Assembly: GCA_911728455.2 (NCBI GenBank)
Contig: OU452229.1
Location: 501,001 to 565,000 of the forward strand
From: Marthasterias glacialis
Taxonomy: Eukaryota > Echinodermata > Asteroidea > Forcipulatida > Asteriidae
Length of the DNA stretch: 64,000 nucleotides
Reading direction: 5' to 3'
Shown piece after piece: positions 1 through 12,200 of this stretch. How positions within the stretch are numbered: position 1 is the first letter of the stretch; each line of letters opens with the position of its first letter. Both the position numbers and the translations under genes were made by a program. The notes beneath the pieces are model-generated. The model saw only the letters and a list, made by a program, of their open reading frames with translations, searched no databases and was not told where the DNA came from.

Positions 1-236
1 GCTGTGAGTAAAGGATGCTTAGCCTCTCAAATTATTATTATTATCAAATATGGATATTGGGTTCAGGATTTAATTTCATGAAGCATCTAGGCACACAAGT
101 CTGCTTAGCACAGAGCAAAAATGGTTACCTGCCAAAAAAACATGCACTGAACACTGGATCAGGAAGAGTTGTTTTTGTTTACCGGCTTAATACAGACTTT
201 AGCTTAGATCTTTGGGTAATCATGATCAACACTTAC

Positions 237-3200
237 ATGGACATCTCTAGACTGGCCAGCCTTTCCTGTTATAGACACTGTGGTGTGTTCCTCTTGTGTG
301 AGGGACTCGTATCGCATTGCGTACGGAGAGTCACTATCCAACACGTAGTTGGTGTGTTCAATGACATCTTCTACATGAAACACCTGTTAGAAAAATCAAA
401 GGAAATAGTCGTGTGTACATAAAATAACAATAGTAATATTATATGAATTGTGGTTTGCAGTAACACCATGTATCATCTACTTTTAATGAGTAGAATATAT
501 TTCTGATAATAATTTATCTTGCAAATTATCCATTGTTGTAAAATAGATATCCCTAAGTGAGATAAGCTAGTTTTCAATGGGTCGACATTGGCAATTGACT
601 TCTGGGTGCAGTTAACTTACTACCAAACAATGTTAACTTACCACCACAATACTACTGTTCACATGTGAATTAATTCATGTCAATGTAGATATAAAAAGGT
701 TGAGTTTTTTCAACAACAAAACCTAAACCACTGAGCGCTATGGTTTCCAAAATTCCATGCCCACAGACGAGATTTATTTTTTGGAACTGGTAGAATGATT
801 TGTTTTGAGAATATCGTTGTCACGACGAAACCCTGACTAAACAAAGCACAGACTACAAAGATTCTCATAAAAAGCACTAGGATTGGTTATTTTCATTCAA
901 GAAAATATGAGATGCGTTCACCATGAATCGCAAAACCTTGGATGTAAGCCTAGGCCGATAATTGCCCATGGTATGCTAGAATCTCGGACCACTCGGACTT
1001 ACCTCCCATTGAACAGAATGCAATGAATGGTGATATCCTATATATATCTCGTAATCCTTGTTTGTACGAAAAAAGGACAAAGGTCGGGAATCGAGGATTA
1101 CACAATAACAAGATTACCAGCCAGTATACCATTTAACACATACTGTCATTAACTGGTATTCTGTTTAGTTTTGCTTGGAAGAAAATTGTTAAGCAGCTCT
1201 ATGAAATGGGTATGAACCTGATCAATGCATACCTGTACTGGAAATGTCCTGCCCGGTATGTTAACCACTGGGCAGTGATGGAAGTAAGCAGACAGTTTAG
1301 CACTCTCTATGGTGGCGCTCATCAGGATCACACGAAGGTCTCTCCGAACTTTGAGTAGAGTCTTAAGGATGATCAGTAAGAAATCTGACTGTACACTGCG
1401 CTCATGAACCTACATGTAAGGACAAAATCAACACAAATATTTCACTGCCTTTATATACAGGGTTTGCCGTTAAAATTGTCAGTGACTAGCTAGCCGGACT
1501 AGTGGGCTGATTGTTTCACCAGTCAGTCAGCTTTGTCAGTGGTCCATATCTTAAGGTTTTCTTTCAACTATCAAAATGTTAAATGTATGGGACTTTAATT
1601 TGAAACCATAAGTTAACGTACTAGTTTAAACATATGTAGATTTGGGAAGGCTGTGAATTAGCCAGCCAGACTACTTGGAGAGACTTTTAACTGGTCCTCA
1701 GCCTTTTTTACAAGCATATTTTACAAGCTGATATGGGACCTACTACGTGAATAATACAACTCACGGCCTGATCTGAATTCATAAAGGAAACTTCTATTGA
1801 ACATTCCTGGAAGTCTTTCTTCATTCAGTGAAAGAAGTTTCATTTCATGAGCGCCAAAGCTATGATATCTAAGAAGGATGGCTTTTTGACATGCGCATAC
1901 TCATTTTGACACGGGCGTACTGAGCACCCTAAAAGCGCCCTGCACACGCTCAAAAGATTTTAAACGGGCGTGCGTGCAAAGCAGTAACTTTTGGGGGCCA
2001 ATCAGCATTGTTTTCAGTGTTTCACAACCAGGGGTTAGAGATAAGAGGTATCGATACGGCCTGCTGTCCATGGTGGCGAGGTGGGATATCATAATATGCC
2101 CTTAACAAAACCACAGCTACAGGTTCCGCTCTGGCTGAGGCTCCATTTACCTGTTTGAATTTTTTTTTGTATAACTGACGGAGCCCAAGCGAAAGCCATG
2201 GTTTAAGAAAGGGCCATAATAGTTCTAATTATTGTTATTATCACAAAGTAAAAAGTGCTCACCTCATCCACTATAATATGACTGATATCCTTTAGTTTTG
2301 GATCCAGTTGTAATTTACGTAGGAGCACCCCCGTTGTACAGTAAAGTAAACGAGTTGAATGGCACTGCTGGGACTCCATACGTATCTGATAACCACAAAG
2401 AGAATCCTGGAAGAAACAAACAAGCAGATAAACGAATGCTGGTTAAAAAAACAAATTTTGGAAGATCTAAAGACTACTTAAATTTTAATTTGACATTTCT
2501 TTTTTTCTGGGCTTAAGCACCTTTATTTTATGAACTTTATTGTTTGGTGGAGTGCCTATTTTATTTATATTAAATGTTTCTTTTTGTATCTTATTTATTT
2601 ATTGATCAGCATTATTATTGGGCAAGGGGGTGGGAGGCCAAACCATTATGGTAGTTGTCTTTTCTTTGGAAGTAAATGCTGAGATGAAGCCTTGTCGCGG
2701 GTGGTTCCAAATTGCCCCTGGAGCGCTGAACCACTATCTCCATGCTAAAAACATACACTGTACACTCACACTCACAGGCTGTACCTGTACATGTACAAGC
2801 ATGTGTACATGAAAGTACATTTACTATACGTGTGCAATCTAGCCAGCCTTGTTGTACAAGGTTGTAAAACTGCATCGCATCGACCCCTCGGTACTCTACA
2901 TGCAATTCCTGCATGTGTGATTCCTGCTGTATATGCTGTATATGCAGTTCATGCCTGTGTGATTTCTGCTACGTGACTAGTGTGGCAAAACAGAAGTGGT
3001 TGTGTACAGAGCCTTGGACAAGGCTGATATGAATGAAAAGCTACACCATTTTATTACCATAGACTATTAAGGTCTCCCATTTTTTGGGTGACCCTACCAG
3101 TCAGGCATGTTGCAGGAGTAGTTCTCTATTTCACTTTGCGGTTTGGGAAAGTATAGAAGCTCATTTGATTTAGAGTCATGTCACACAATGCAATAATTTC

Positions 3201-6200
3201 CAGGCAACTTGGAGGTAACCAACTGCATTGTATGCACTGGTAAAATTTCAGAAAAACAAGGGACAATTTTTCCTTCAGCCATGTCACACGAAAGACAACC
3301 AGTTCCAGGCGATCTTGAAGAAGCCAGAACATTCACATTTCACTTTATTTTCTCCAGGACAGTAAGAAACTAGAAGAAAGAAACGCCTCCTGTGGAATCA
3401 AAGTGTTCATTATGAATGCAATGGAGTTGGTTGCCCAAAAGTTGTGTGTAAAGATCGCCTCGTGTGACATGACCCTCATGTGACAGAGTCTCACTATCCC
3501 CAGGATATGTAAATTGAAATGCAAATGTCTTTTCTTCTTGGCGATTGCCTTTAATAGGTTGCCCGGTGTGTCTTGGCTCTCGATGTTTACCTTGGTACCA
3601 GGACCTCTTTCAGCCATTTCCTGAGAGACTCTTCTAGCTAGGCTAGTTGCTGATATCCTCCTAGGCTCTGTGCATACGATACTACTATGACCTCCAGCTC
3701 CTGACATTATCAAATCCTGTCAATAAAAAAACAACGAAAATCAAATATCTCCTGCTAACCACAGTGGCCCACCCGGAGGGTACGGAGGACCTACCCCCCC
3801 CCCCCCCCCCCCCGGACAAAGAAAAACAAGTAATATAAGCCAAAGCCTGCTGATGTGATGCATTAGTGCCTATGTAAAGGCAGTGTTGCAAAAAAAAAGT
3901 ATTTTATGATTTGGGTTTTTTTATATAGTTTTTAAAAATGTATTTATATAAACAATAATAATATCCCCTCTCCAACCCCACTCCTCCCAATGAAGTCCGT
4001 AATCATGGAGCTGCTTAAGCAAAAAACATTGCTATATAATTTCCTGCTGAGCAAAAATAAGCAGGAAACAAGTCACAGATGGTACATGTGACATGGTAAT
4101 TTGGCTGGTAACCTTTTTCTGGTGAGCAAAATTATTTTGTACTTAGCTACTTTTTGTGCTTAAGCAGCTGTGAATATGAAATGAGCCCTGATGTCTGTGC
4201 AAAATCTCTGTAATAGATAAATCAATCAGGCTCCACCCTCATTCAATCACAACCCAGAATGCATGATCAAAATACGGCAAAATTCCAGCTAGCTACGATT
4301 CTGATTCAGTTACAAAATGGAAATAAGCTGCTACAAAGTGGATTGCTGTGCTATGCATTTTGTTTGTGGCAGAGTGTGCTACCTCACGTCGTGGAGATTC
4401 ATGATAAGTCACTTAGGCGCTGTTGATAGTTGTTATGGTCGGTGGGGGTTATTAACGGACTGGCCTATTCTAGGGTAACTTAACTTTACCTCAAGTAAAA
4501 ACTGCGGCACTTGAGTGCTCTTTCCGCTTCCAGTTTCTCCTGCCACAATGACCACAGGACTGGTCTTGAGTTGGTTGACAATGGTCTCACGATGCTGGTA
4601 TACAGGTAGGGCTTGGCGGGATACTAACATCTTATGGTACGCTGCTGATTTCTGTCACATTATAAGATTACAGAATTCAAGATTTTCCAATGGAACTGCC
4701 CTTTGCAAAATGAAAATGGCCCTCTTGAAGATGACATTCTAGACCTGATTTAGGGAAACAGGGAAGGGTTTTGTATCTTTCCCTAAGGACAGAAGACATA
4801 AAAACCAGCAACGATGGATGGCTAGGTCTCACGCATGCAGTTTATCATCAGTTATTTATTTAAATATGAACGAAAAAGTTCTGATATAATGTTATTTACT
4901 TGTCTCATCTGCATAATGGTGCGCAGTGTGTCTCCACCGACTGTGTGTTTCGTACCGACCACTGAGGGCGTTGTTGATGAGGATAGCTGCTGCTGGTCAG
5001 TGTTATCCTTCATGGCCTGTGAAGAAAAAGAAACAAATTATTGAACAAAAACTGCAAATATTTTAAACAAACAATAAATAAACACATCAAGCATAACAAA
5101 TATCTGGACAATCTTTTACTTCTACAAGACGTTCGAAGAGGTGAAAGGCAGGGAAAAACCAGTAAGGCAACCTGAATGCCATCATAACCAGTGTGTAAAT
5201 GTACCTTTTAAATTTCACTTACCACATTCCCAACATGATCCTCCCATGAGTCTTCAATCTCTTCATCACTCTCTCCTTTACCCTGGTCAGTGATGGCCCC
5301 CTCCGACTGTGACTGCAATTTGAGTTTCTTGAGGAGCTGCGAGACAAACTGATCTCTTGGCTTTGGGGAGAAAACAAAAATAGGGATGTCATTTTGATGG
5401 TAAAAAAGATAGAATTGACTGTGAAGGAACTGGTGACGGACAGTGTGGGTCATTTTGATTACATCCTACTGTTGAAGACCAGGGAAGAACCAAGCCCGCA
5501 TGTAACCAAAATGTAGGTAAATAACCAAAGACTTTTATGCAACTACACAAAGTTCAACCATGGCAAGAGTTTAGCTTTCACACGACGTGTACACAAGTAT
5601 TTTGGCTTCCTAACAATGGCTGAAAACATCCATGTAGGATTGCTATATACAAATGACCTCAAATGAATTGATAGACAATGTGTGTACCTTATTTTCTTCA
5701 ATCTTGACATCCTCCTTAGCTTTGTTTTCTGCATCTCTCCACTCCAGCCATATATCCCTATAAGGAGGTGGTAGTAGTTGATGGATGGACTGTGCAGAAA
5801 AAAACAAAAAAATGCTCACAAAAAAAAGAACAAAATGTCATATTTAAATTTGAAATATCTTAAATTAGACTCAGAGCACAAAATGCATAGCTTGACAGAA
5901 ATATTTTCTTGGAATTGCCGGAATCATTTTTCTTTGCAAGTACTACTAACACCAGCACAAAGAAACTCTGACTTGACAAAGCCAAGAGAATAAAGATTCT
6001 CTTTAGTGAAGCACTAGGATTTGGGGTTTCTCTATAAAAAAAAAGTAAAATTCACGCACCATGAATTTCAAAACATCAGTTGTGAGCTATAGCCATGGAT
6101 TGGTCCTAAATCCGGAACTAAGGCTGGATATTCGGTTCACTCGGACTTACCTCCATTGAGCCGAAATGCAGTGAATTAACAATGGTGAAAGGCAAGTTTA

Positions 6201-9200
6201 TCCAGCATTTATAACCACAGTGGATGACATTGAATGGTCAGACAGTAAAAGGGTTGACTGTGTACTGCATAGATGCATTCACAACATGATATCAGAGTGT
6301 AGGCTGGCATAGTACATCTACCATTCAAAAGCACAGTGGAAGATATTAAACAGTCACACAGTTGAACTGTCGACTGTGTACTGTGTAGATGCATTCACAA
6401 CATGATATCAGATTGCATGTTAGAGATTTCATAGTTCATCTATCATTCAAAACCATAGTGAATGGTCTTGAAAAGTCAGACAGTAAGATGGTTTTAGTTC
6501 CAGCTGATGCTATCTTTAAAAACCCTACGGAGCCTGAGGTGATGACCCATGTACATGTAGTCTTACCGTTGTTTTAGCAAGGTTCCAGAGAGCTAAGACA
6601 CTAGCTAGATGCTGAGCCTCCATAGCATTCTCAGTTAAGATCTCTGGACAAACAACCAATGGAGGATCCTTCTTACGGTCTATGGTTAACCTGAGTGGGA
6701 AATAAAACCATGGCAACTTGAACGACGCGGTACATTTGGGGATATAAATCAAACCAAAAAATTATTTTTTAAAATACAAATTGTGGAATAACACAACTTG
6801 TTTTTTAATGTCATTTTTGCATCAGGGCTCATTTTGGTTACACATTACACCACTGTGTGATAAGCACTGTATACTCTATGCATTGTATGTTTTCCGAGTC
6901 TGGCAGAAAAATCCACAGGCTACTCAGGTAGGACTAGAGCAGATGTCTTAACGACTAGCCCATCGGTAACAAGAGCCAGTTCCTATCCTGTTGGTAAGTG
7001 ATGATGTGTTGGATCCGGACATGCAATGTAAATGAATGGTATACATACTTGTTCAAAAACGTCATCACTTACCAACAGGGTAACGGGTGTGATGTGACAT
7101 GTTTATGCAAAATTAGTGAACAAATGGATGAAGGTTTAATACAAGTTATTGGTGGATTCTGAAATGTCATTTGTTTTTTTATATTATATTTGGACATTAA
7201 GCAATTATGGTTAAGCGCCTTTCTCAATGACAAACGTATCAAGACCGGGAATCGAACCCACATTCCAATGACTCAGCCACCAAGACTTGAGTCTGATGCA
7301 CGAGAATGTTCAGCAACGAAACACCAGAAAAGTGCGAGTGTAATCCTTACTTGCATTTCCACTTTCCCCTGACCTCTTTCTTGTGATATTTAGGAGCAGC
7401 AGAGTTTGGCAGGTTTTTCCGGCACCAGTCGATCAAGAACTGCTTGGGTGACTTTGCTGTCCAGTTTTTCTGACTATAAGCAAAGCTGCGTACATCGTCC
7501 TGTGGGACAGCAGTTTTTGTAGATACTAAATAAAATACATAGACAAATATTGGCATTTAGATTTATTGTGCATGTGTTTAACAAAGTAAAGGAGTTGCTG
7601 TGGCTTCTGATTATAAAGCATTAAATACAGTTCCTTTTTAATCAGTTGGTGCCGGTTTTCATGAATAAACACCAATATTTTCCGAGCCAGCAAGCAGATG
7701 CCATGATTTTTTAACTTTGTGTGAAATTCCAGACCTTTGTCCTCTTAAGCCAAGAAGAAAATTACATAGTATTTATTGTATTTCGGCTCATTACAGCTCA
7801 ATAATGGTCAAGTGTCTTGCTTAAGGACACAAGTGTTAAGACCAGGAATCAAAACCACACTCTGCTAATCAGACCATCCGAACTTGAGTCCAATGAAATC
7901 CAGTCCTGCAAGTATTCTAAACCATTTTTGTACAGTCTCACCTGGCTTTTTGGATGAATCCACCTCCTCAGCAAATAAATTAAACATTCCTTCTTCTTCA
8001 ATCTCCTCTTCCTTCTTTTTCTTCTGTTTCTTGTTCCTCTTGACTGGAGAGGAGACATTTCCTCCATCTGCACCATCCAGAGGCTGGTCTCTCTCTAGAC
8101 TTTCTATCCTGACTCGTTGATCAAAGTCAGGGTGCTTTTCCACCTTTGCAATCTCTGGAGAAACGTACAATGATTAAATGTGTCAAATTTGCACTTGTTT
8201 AGTCACTTTGTCAAAGGCAAGAAGACGGATCTATTTAGCCCAGCTCACCATAGCAACTACCTAGCAACGGTGCTTATAAAAACGCACACCAGGATTATCA
8301 AGGGCATGCACTGGGACCAGAACAGCTCTTATTGAAACTAACCTTTTGCTATTCTGGCAATCTCTTTGCCAGCTTGTGTCTGCATCACCTTGTTGCCATC
8401 TTCCTTCGCCTGACCAGCTGCCATCTTAGCATCCATGAGTTTAGCCATCAGATCCAAGTAACGTTCCGTCTGGTTAGATATGAGGAAAAGTATAGATATT
8501 GTCAGTCTAAAACAGTGAGATCCACTTCTTAACTGAATTGCAACATGGAAGAACTTTTCTTATATCTACAATTCAAAGAATGCATGACAAGATGGCACCA
8601 GATGGTACAGAAGAGCTTCTAAAATCAAACCTAAACATTGTGTAAAAACCAATGACGAGGACCTCGTTTCAATTTAGCATGCTTCAGCCAAACTTGCAAA
8701 ATTTGGGTCCAGAATGCCCAGCAGATCCTGGGGCGGGAACCCTGTGGTTTCAGCCACAGACACCACAGGGTTCGCACTAGTTATCTATAAATATGAACGT
8801 AACTGAAAGACACCGTTGAGTAAACTGCACAATCTTTCATCCTTAAAGCAAGTGACCTCTATGAACTTACTGGGTCAACCTCCTCCTGTTGGATAGATTC
8901 TGGTGTCTCATCCTCTTCTTCATCATCACTGTATGCTTCAGCGTATTGCAAGATCCAGTTCTTGACATTAGCTTTTGGGTCTTTTTGGCCTTCATCCTTC
9001 GGTAGTCAAAATGAGACCAGGACATTTTCAAAAACAAGGATAAGTATTTTAAGACTTGTAACTTTTACAAAAAGAGAGCAAGGCCAAGAAAACAAAACTG
9101 TGTGCAGAGTTTTTCAGTTTTCTGTGGCACTAATATATTAACAAAGAAAAGAAAAAGAAAAATCATGTGATCAGCTGAAAATTTGCATGCCTGCCTTGTT

Positions 9201-12200
9201 TAAAGTATTTTCATTTCTGAATGATTCTGTGAATCCTCAAAATCCTTTCTTTGACCAACTGTCAGACTTGCTGCAATGAGCTCTACAAGTAATCACACCT
9301 ATTCATCTGACAGGCACATGTCAATCAGCAAACTGTAGCATCGATATCTTGAACCAAAAGCCTGATGAGTAATAGAATCTGGTGAGCCTCAGTTGTAAGG
9401 GAAAGCATGAACCATACAGTAACCTTGACAAATCTTATTGTTATTTTCATTGTAATATAATTGATGTAAGTTTTGGTAGTAGATACATTGCCATTGAAGC
9501 GCATCATGACCAAGCAGTTTAGAGCACCAGACTCAAGTTCTGGTGTTGTCAGAGTGTGTGTTTGAGTTCCGGTCATGACACTTGTGTCCTTCAGTCAGAC
9601 ACCTAACTATAATTGCTCTGTCCTTCAGATGGGACATACACCCGTAGGTCCTGTATGTTGTGTAATGCACGTAAAAAATGCCGTAATATATATCTTGAAG
9701 AAAAGGGGCTTGCCCAGTGTTACTGGCATGGTCTGGTAACAATATTCTCTACAGAAGTAAAAGCAGAAGAATTAAAAGTAGAAATTATTGAAGTAGAACA
9801 GATAACCAAAGCATAAGATGGTCAATTCAGACACAGCAAATATAAAAAGTGCAACTACAGGCTTGGAATTTCATGTTTGAGAGGTCAAGTTATATATTCA
9901 TTTTCCAAAGGGCACTTCTATTGGAAAAGTCTATAGAAAACTTTTGAAGGGGCACCAAGGCCAAGACCAGGGCAACAGAAGCCATGGCCTTTGGGCTTCC
10001 ATGTAATTCAAGGCCTGCACCTATCAATATCAAAAGGTGGTAGGCTTTTTGCTCTAAATTCAACATACCTTTACAGGTTTCTTTTCCTGTTTCTTTTGGT
10101 TTCTGCCTTCTTTATTACCAGCCTGGTCTTCCATGAATGTTTTCCTGACCTTATCCTTTGTTTCCTGTCTATCTTCCTCAAGGAAAGTACCGGCAAACCC
10201 TGCCGGAAGCTCGTCTGTTGAGGGAGAAGAGCACAAGGTGATTCTTTTAGGCATGGGTTTATCATATTGGCTTCTAACAGAGTACATTCATTCTAATTAT
10301 TTTACATTCAAGAAACACGTCTATGAAAAAACACTCAAGAAACAGTTTATCTCAGCAACATGCTTATCCAAGGAAAGAGATATTGATGGATGCCCAACAG
10401 AATGACATATTAAAAGGCTTTACGACAATATTTGTTATAACCTTCTGCAGGCCACAAGAAGATATAGAAAACTTTTGAAAATAAACCATTAAAAAAACAA
10501 GTTTGTGGGAGGCAGTTAAAAAGAAGAGGGCATTTTGCACTAGTTTGATTTCAAAACTAGACCATAATTTCAGAACAACCTCAGCTATAGACTGTGCTAC
10601 TGACGGCATCTACAACTGCTGCATCTTCTAAATAGTCCAAGTTCTTGTATTTCAAGCAGTGCGTACACAGTAACAACTAAACAACAAATGTAAATTAATG
10701 TATCATTGGCTTTTGCAAGAATATAAAATTCACTCCCAAAATTTCCTCAAACAACATATTCTTATTAGTAAGAAAACACAGCCAGTTTATGTTATATTTT
10801 TTTTAAACTAAATCGCTTGTACATTGTACCTTTTCGTATAAAGCTTAAATATCGTTGTGTCAGAGCAACATTGTCATATCTTGCTTTGGTAATAGCCTGG
10901 TATCTCACATGACAGACGCTCCGTGCAAGAATTGTTTATCTCAGGGCCTATAGGCTTCGTGGGTACATTTAGAATATTTTAAGTGAGATACAACGTTTTG
11001 GCAATTTCAACCTAGCATAACCTATTTCAGGAGATACAACAATCTTGCACTGACACAACGATACTCTATTACAACAATTACATACTGTCTGGTAAGTTGA
11101 GGCACAACCAATCGAGAGCAGAGTGTAGGTCTCCACCTTGGCCAAGATTATTACTCATAGCTGCAGTGATCTGGTCATGCGTGAAACCCACCACAGCCAA
11201 AGCCATATAAAGATCCTACAGAGAGAGACAAATTATAAATGAATCAAGGTTACAATGCAATTAGGAAATATCATCACATCTTGTGCTAATGAAAGTATCA
11301 AATTGGTTCAGTAAAAGTGTTGGTTGGAATGTAGATCACAGCACAAGTGTCTTTGAGCAAGACATATTTATAAATGCTTCTCAACACCAATGAGTTAAAC
11401 GGTACCTGCTGGGGTTAAGATTGTTTTTGTGACTGAATGGCAACAAGTGCACCATTCGCTGGGGGGGGGGGGGTGAGGTGAGGGTAGGGCGGCATACTCC
11501 TAATGGAGTTGAATGGTTTCAGTGTTTAACCACTTAAGGCCGGGGATCTTTAAATTTTTCCGTCCCATCACCACATGATTATTTTCGTGGAATTACCAGA
11601 ATCACTTTTCTTTTAGAATCGCTGGCACAAATAAACCTTGACTAAACAAGGCAAAGAGAACAAAGATTCTCAATGAAGCACCGGGATTTGTTGTTTCTCC
11701 TTTGAGAAGATATCTGATTAATTCAGTGAATCGCAAAACATTGACTGTGAGGCACGGCCGATAATTGGGCCCATGACCTGAACCAATGCTGGGAACTCGG
11801 TTCACTCGGACAAACCCCAATTGAGCCAAAATACAATGATAAACAATGGAGGAAGCCTCTCAATTTTTTGTAATCCTCTTTTCATAACAAAACGACAAAG
11901 GTCTGATTTGGTAAGGAAGGTCATTGAATCCATCAAACTTTGGCAACATTAGGAATGCATTCGGTAAGGATTGATCGCTAATCAGGTTTAATGAAAACAA
12001 GTCTTTTGAAAAGTTTAAGCTAATCTTCACTGACGCTATCAAGAACACTTACTGTCAACTTCTTGGCAGACATCTTCTTGGAGACAATTCCTTGATGTTT
12101 GGAGGCCCCCTTTTGTTTAAGAATTTCTTCCACAATTGCTTTCTCTAAATTGGCTGGTAAGGACACCTTAATAGCCTTCTCGTCATCAGGTTTTCCGGCA

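Noticed and set aside
120-165. Possible next DHX29 exon at the left edge (GGCAG acceptor on the minus strand)
   Set aside because: The frame after the acceptor stops within a few codons and lacks the expected helicase sequence; the next exon is probably off-window.
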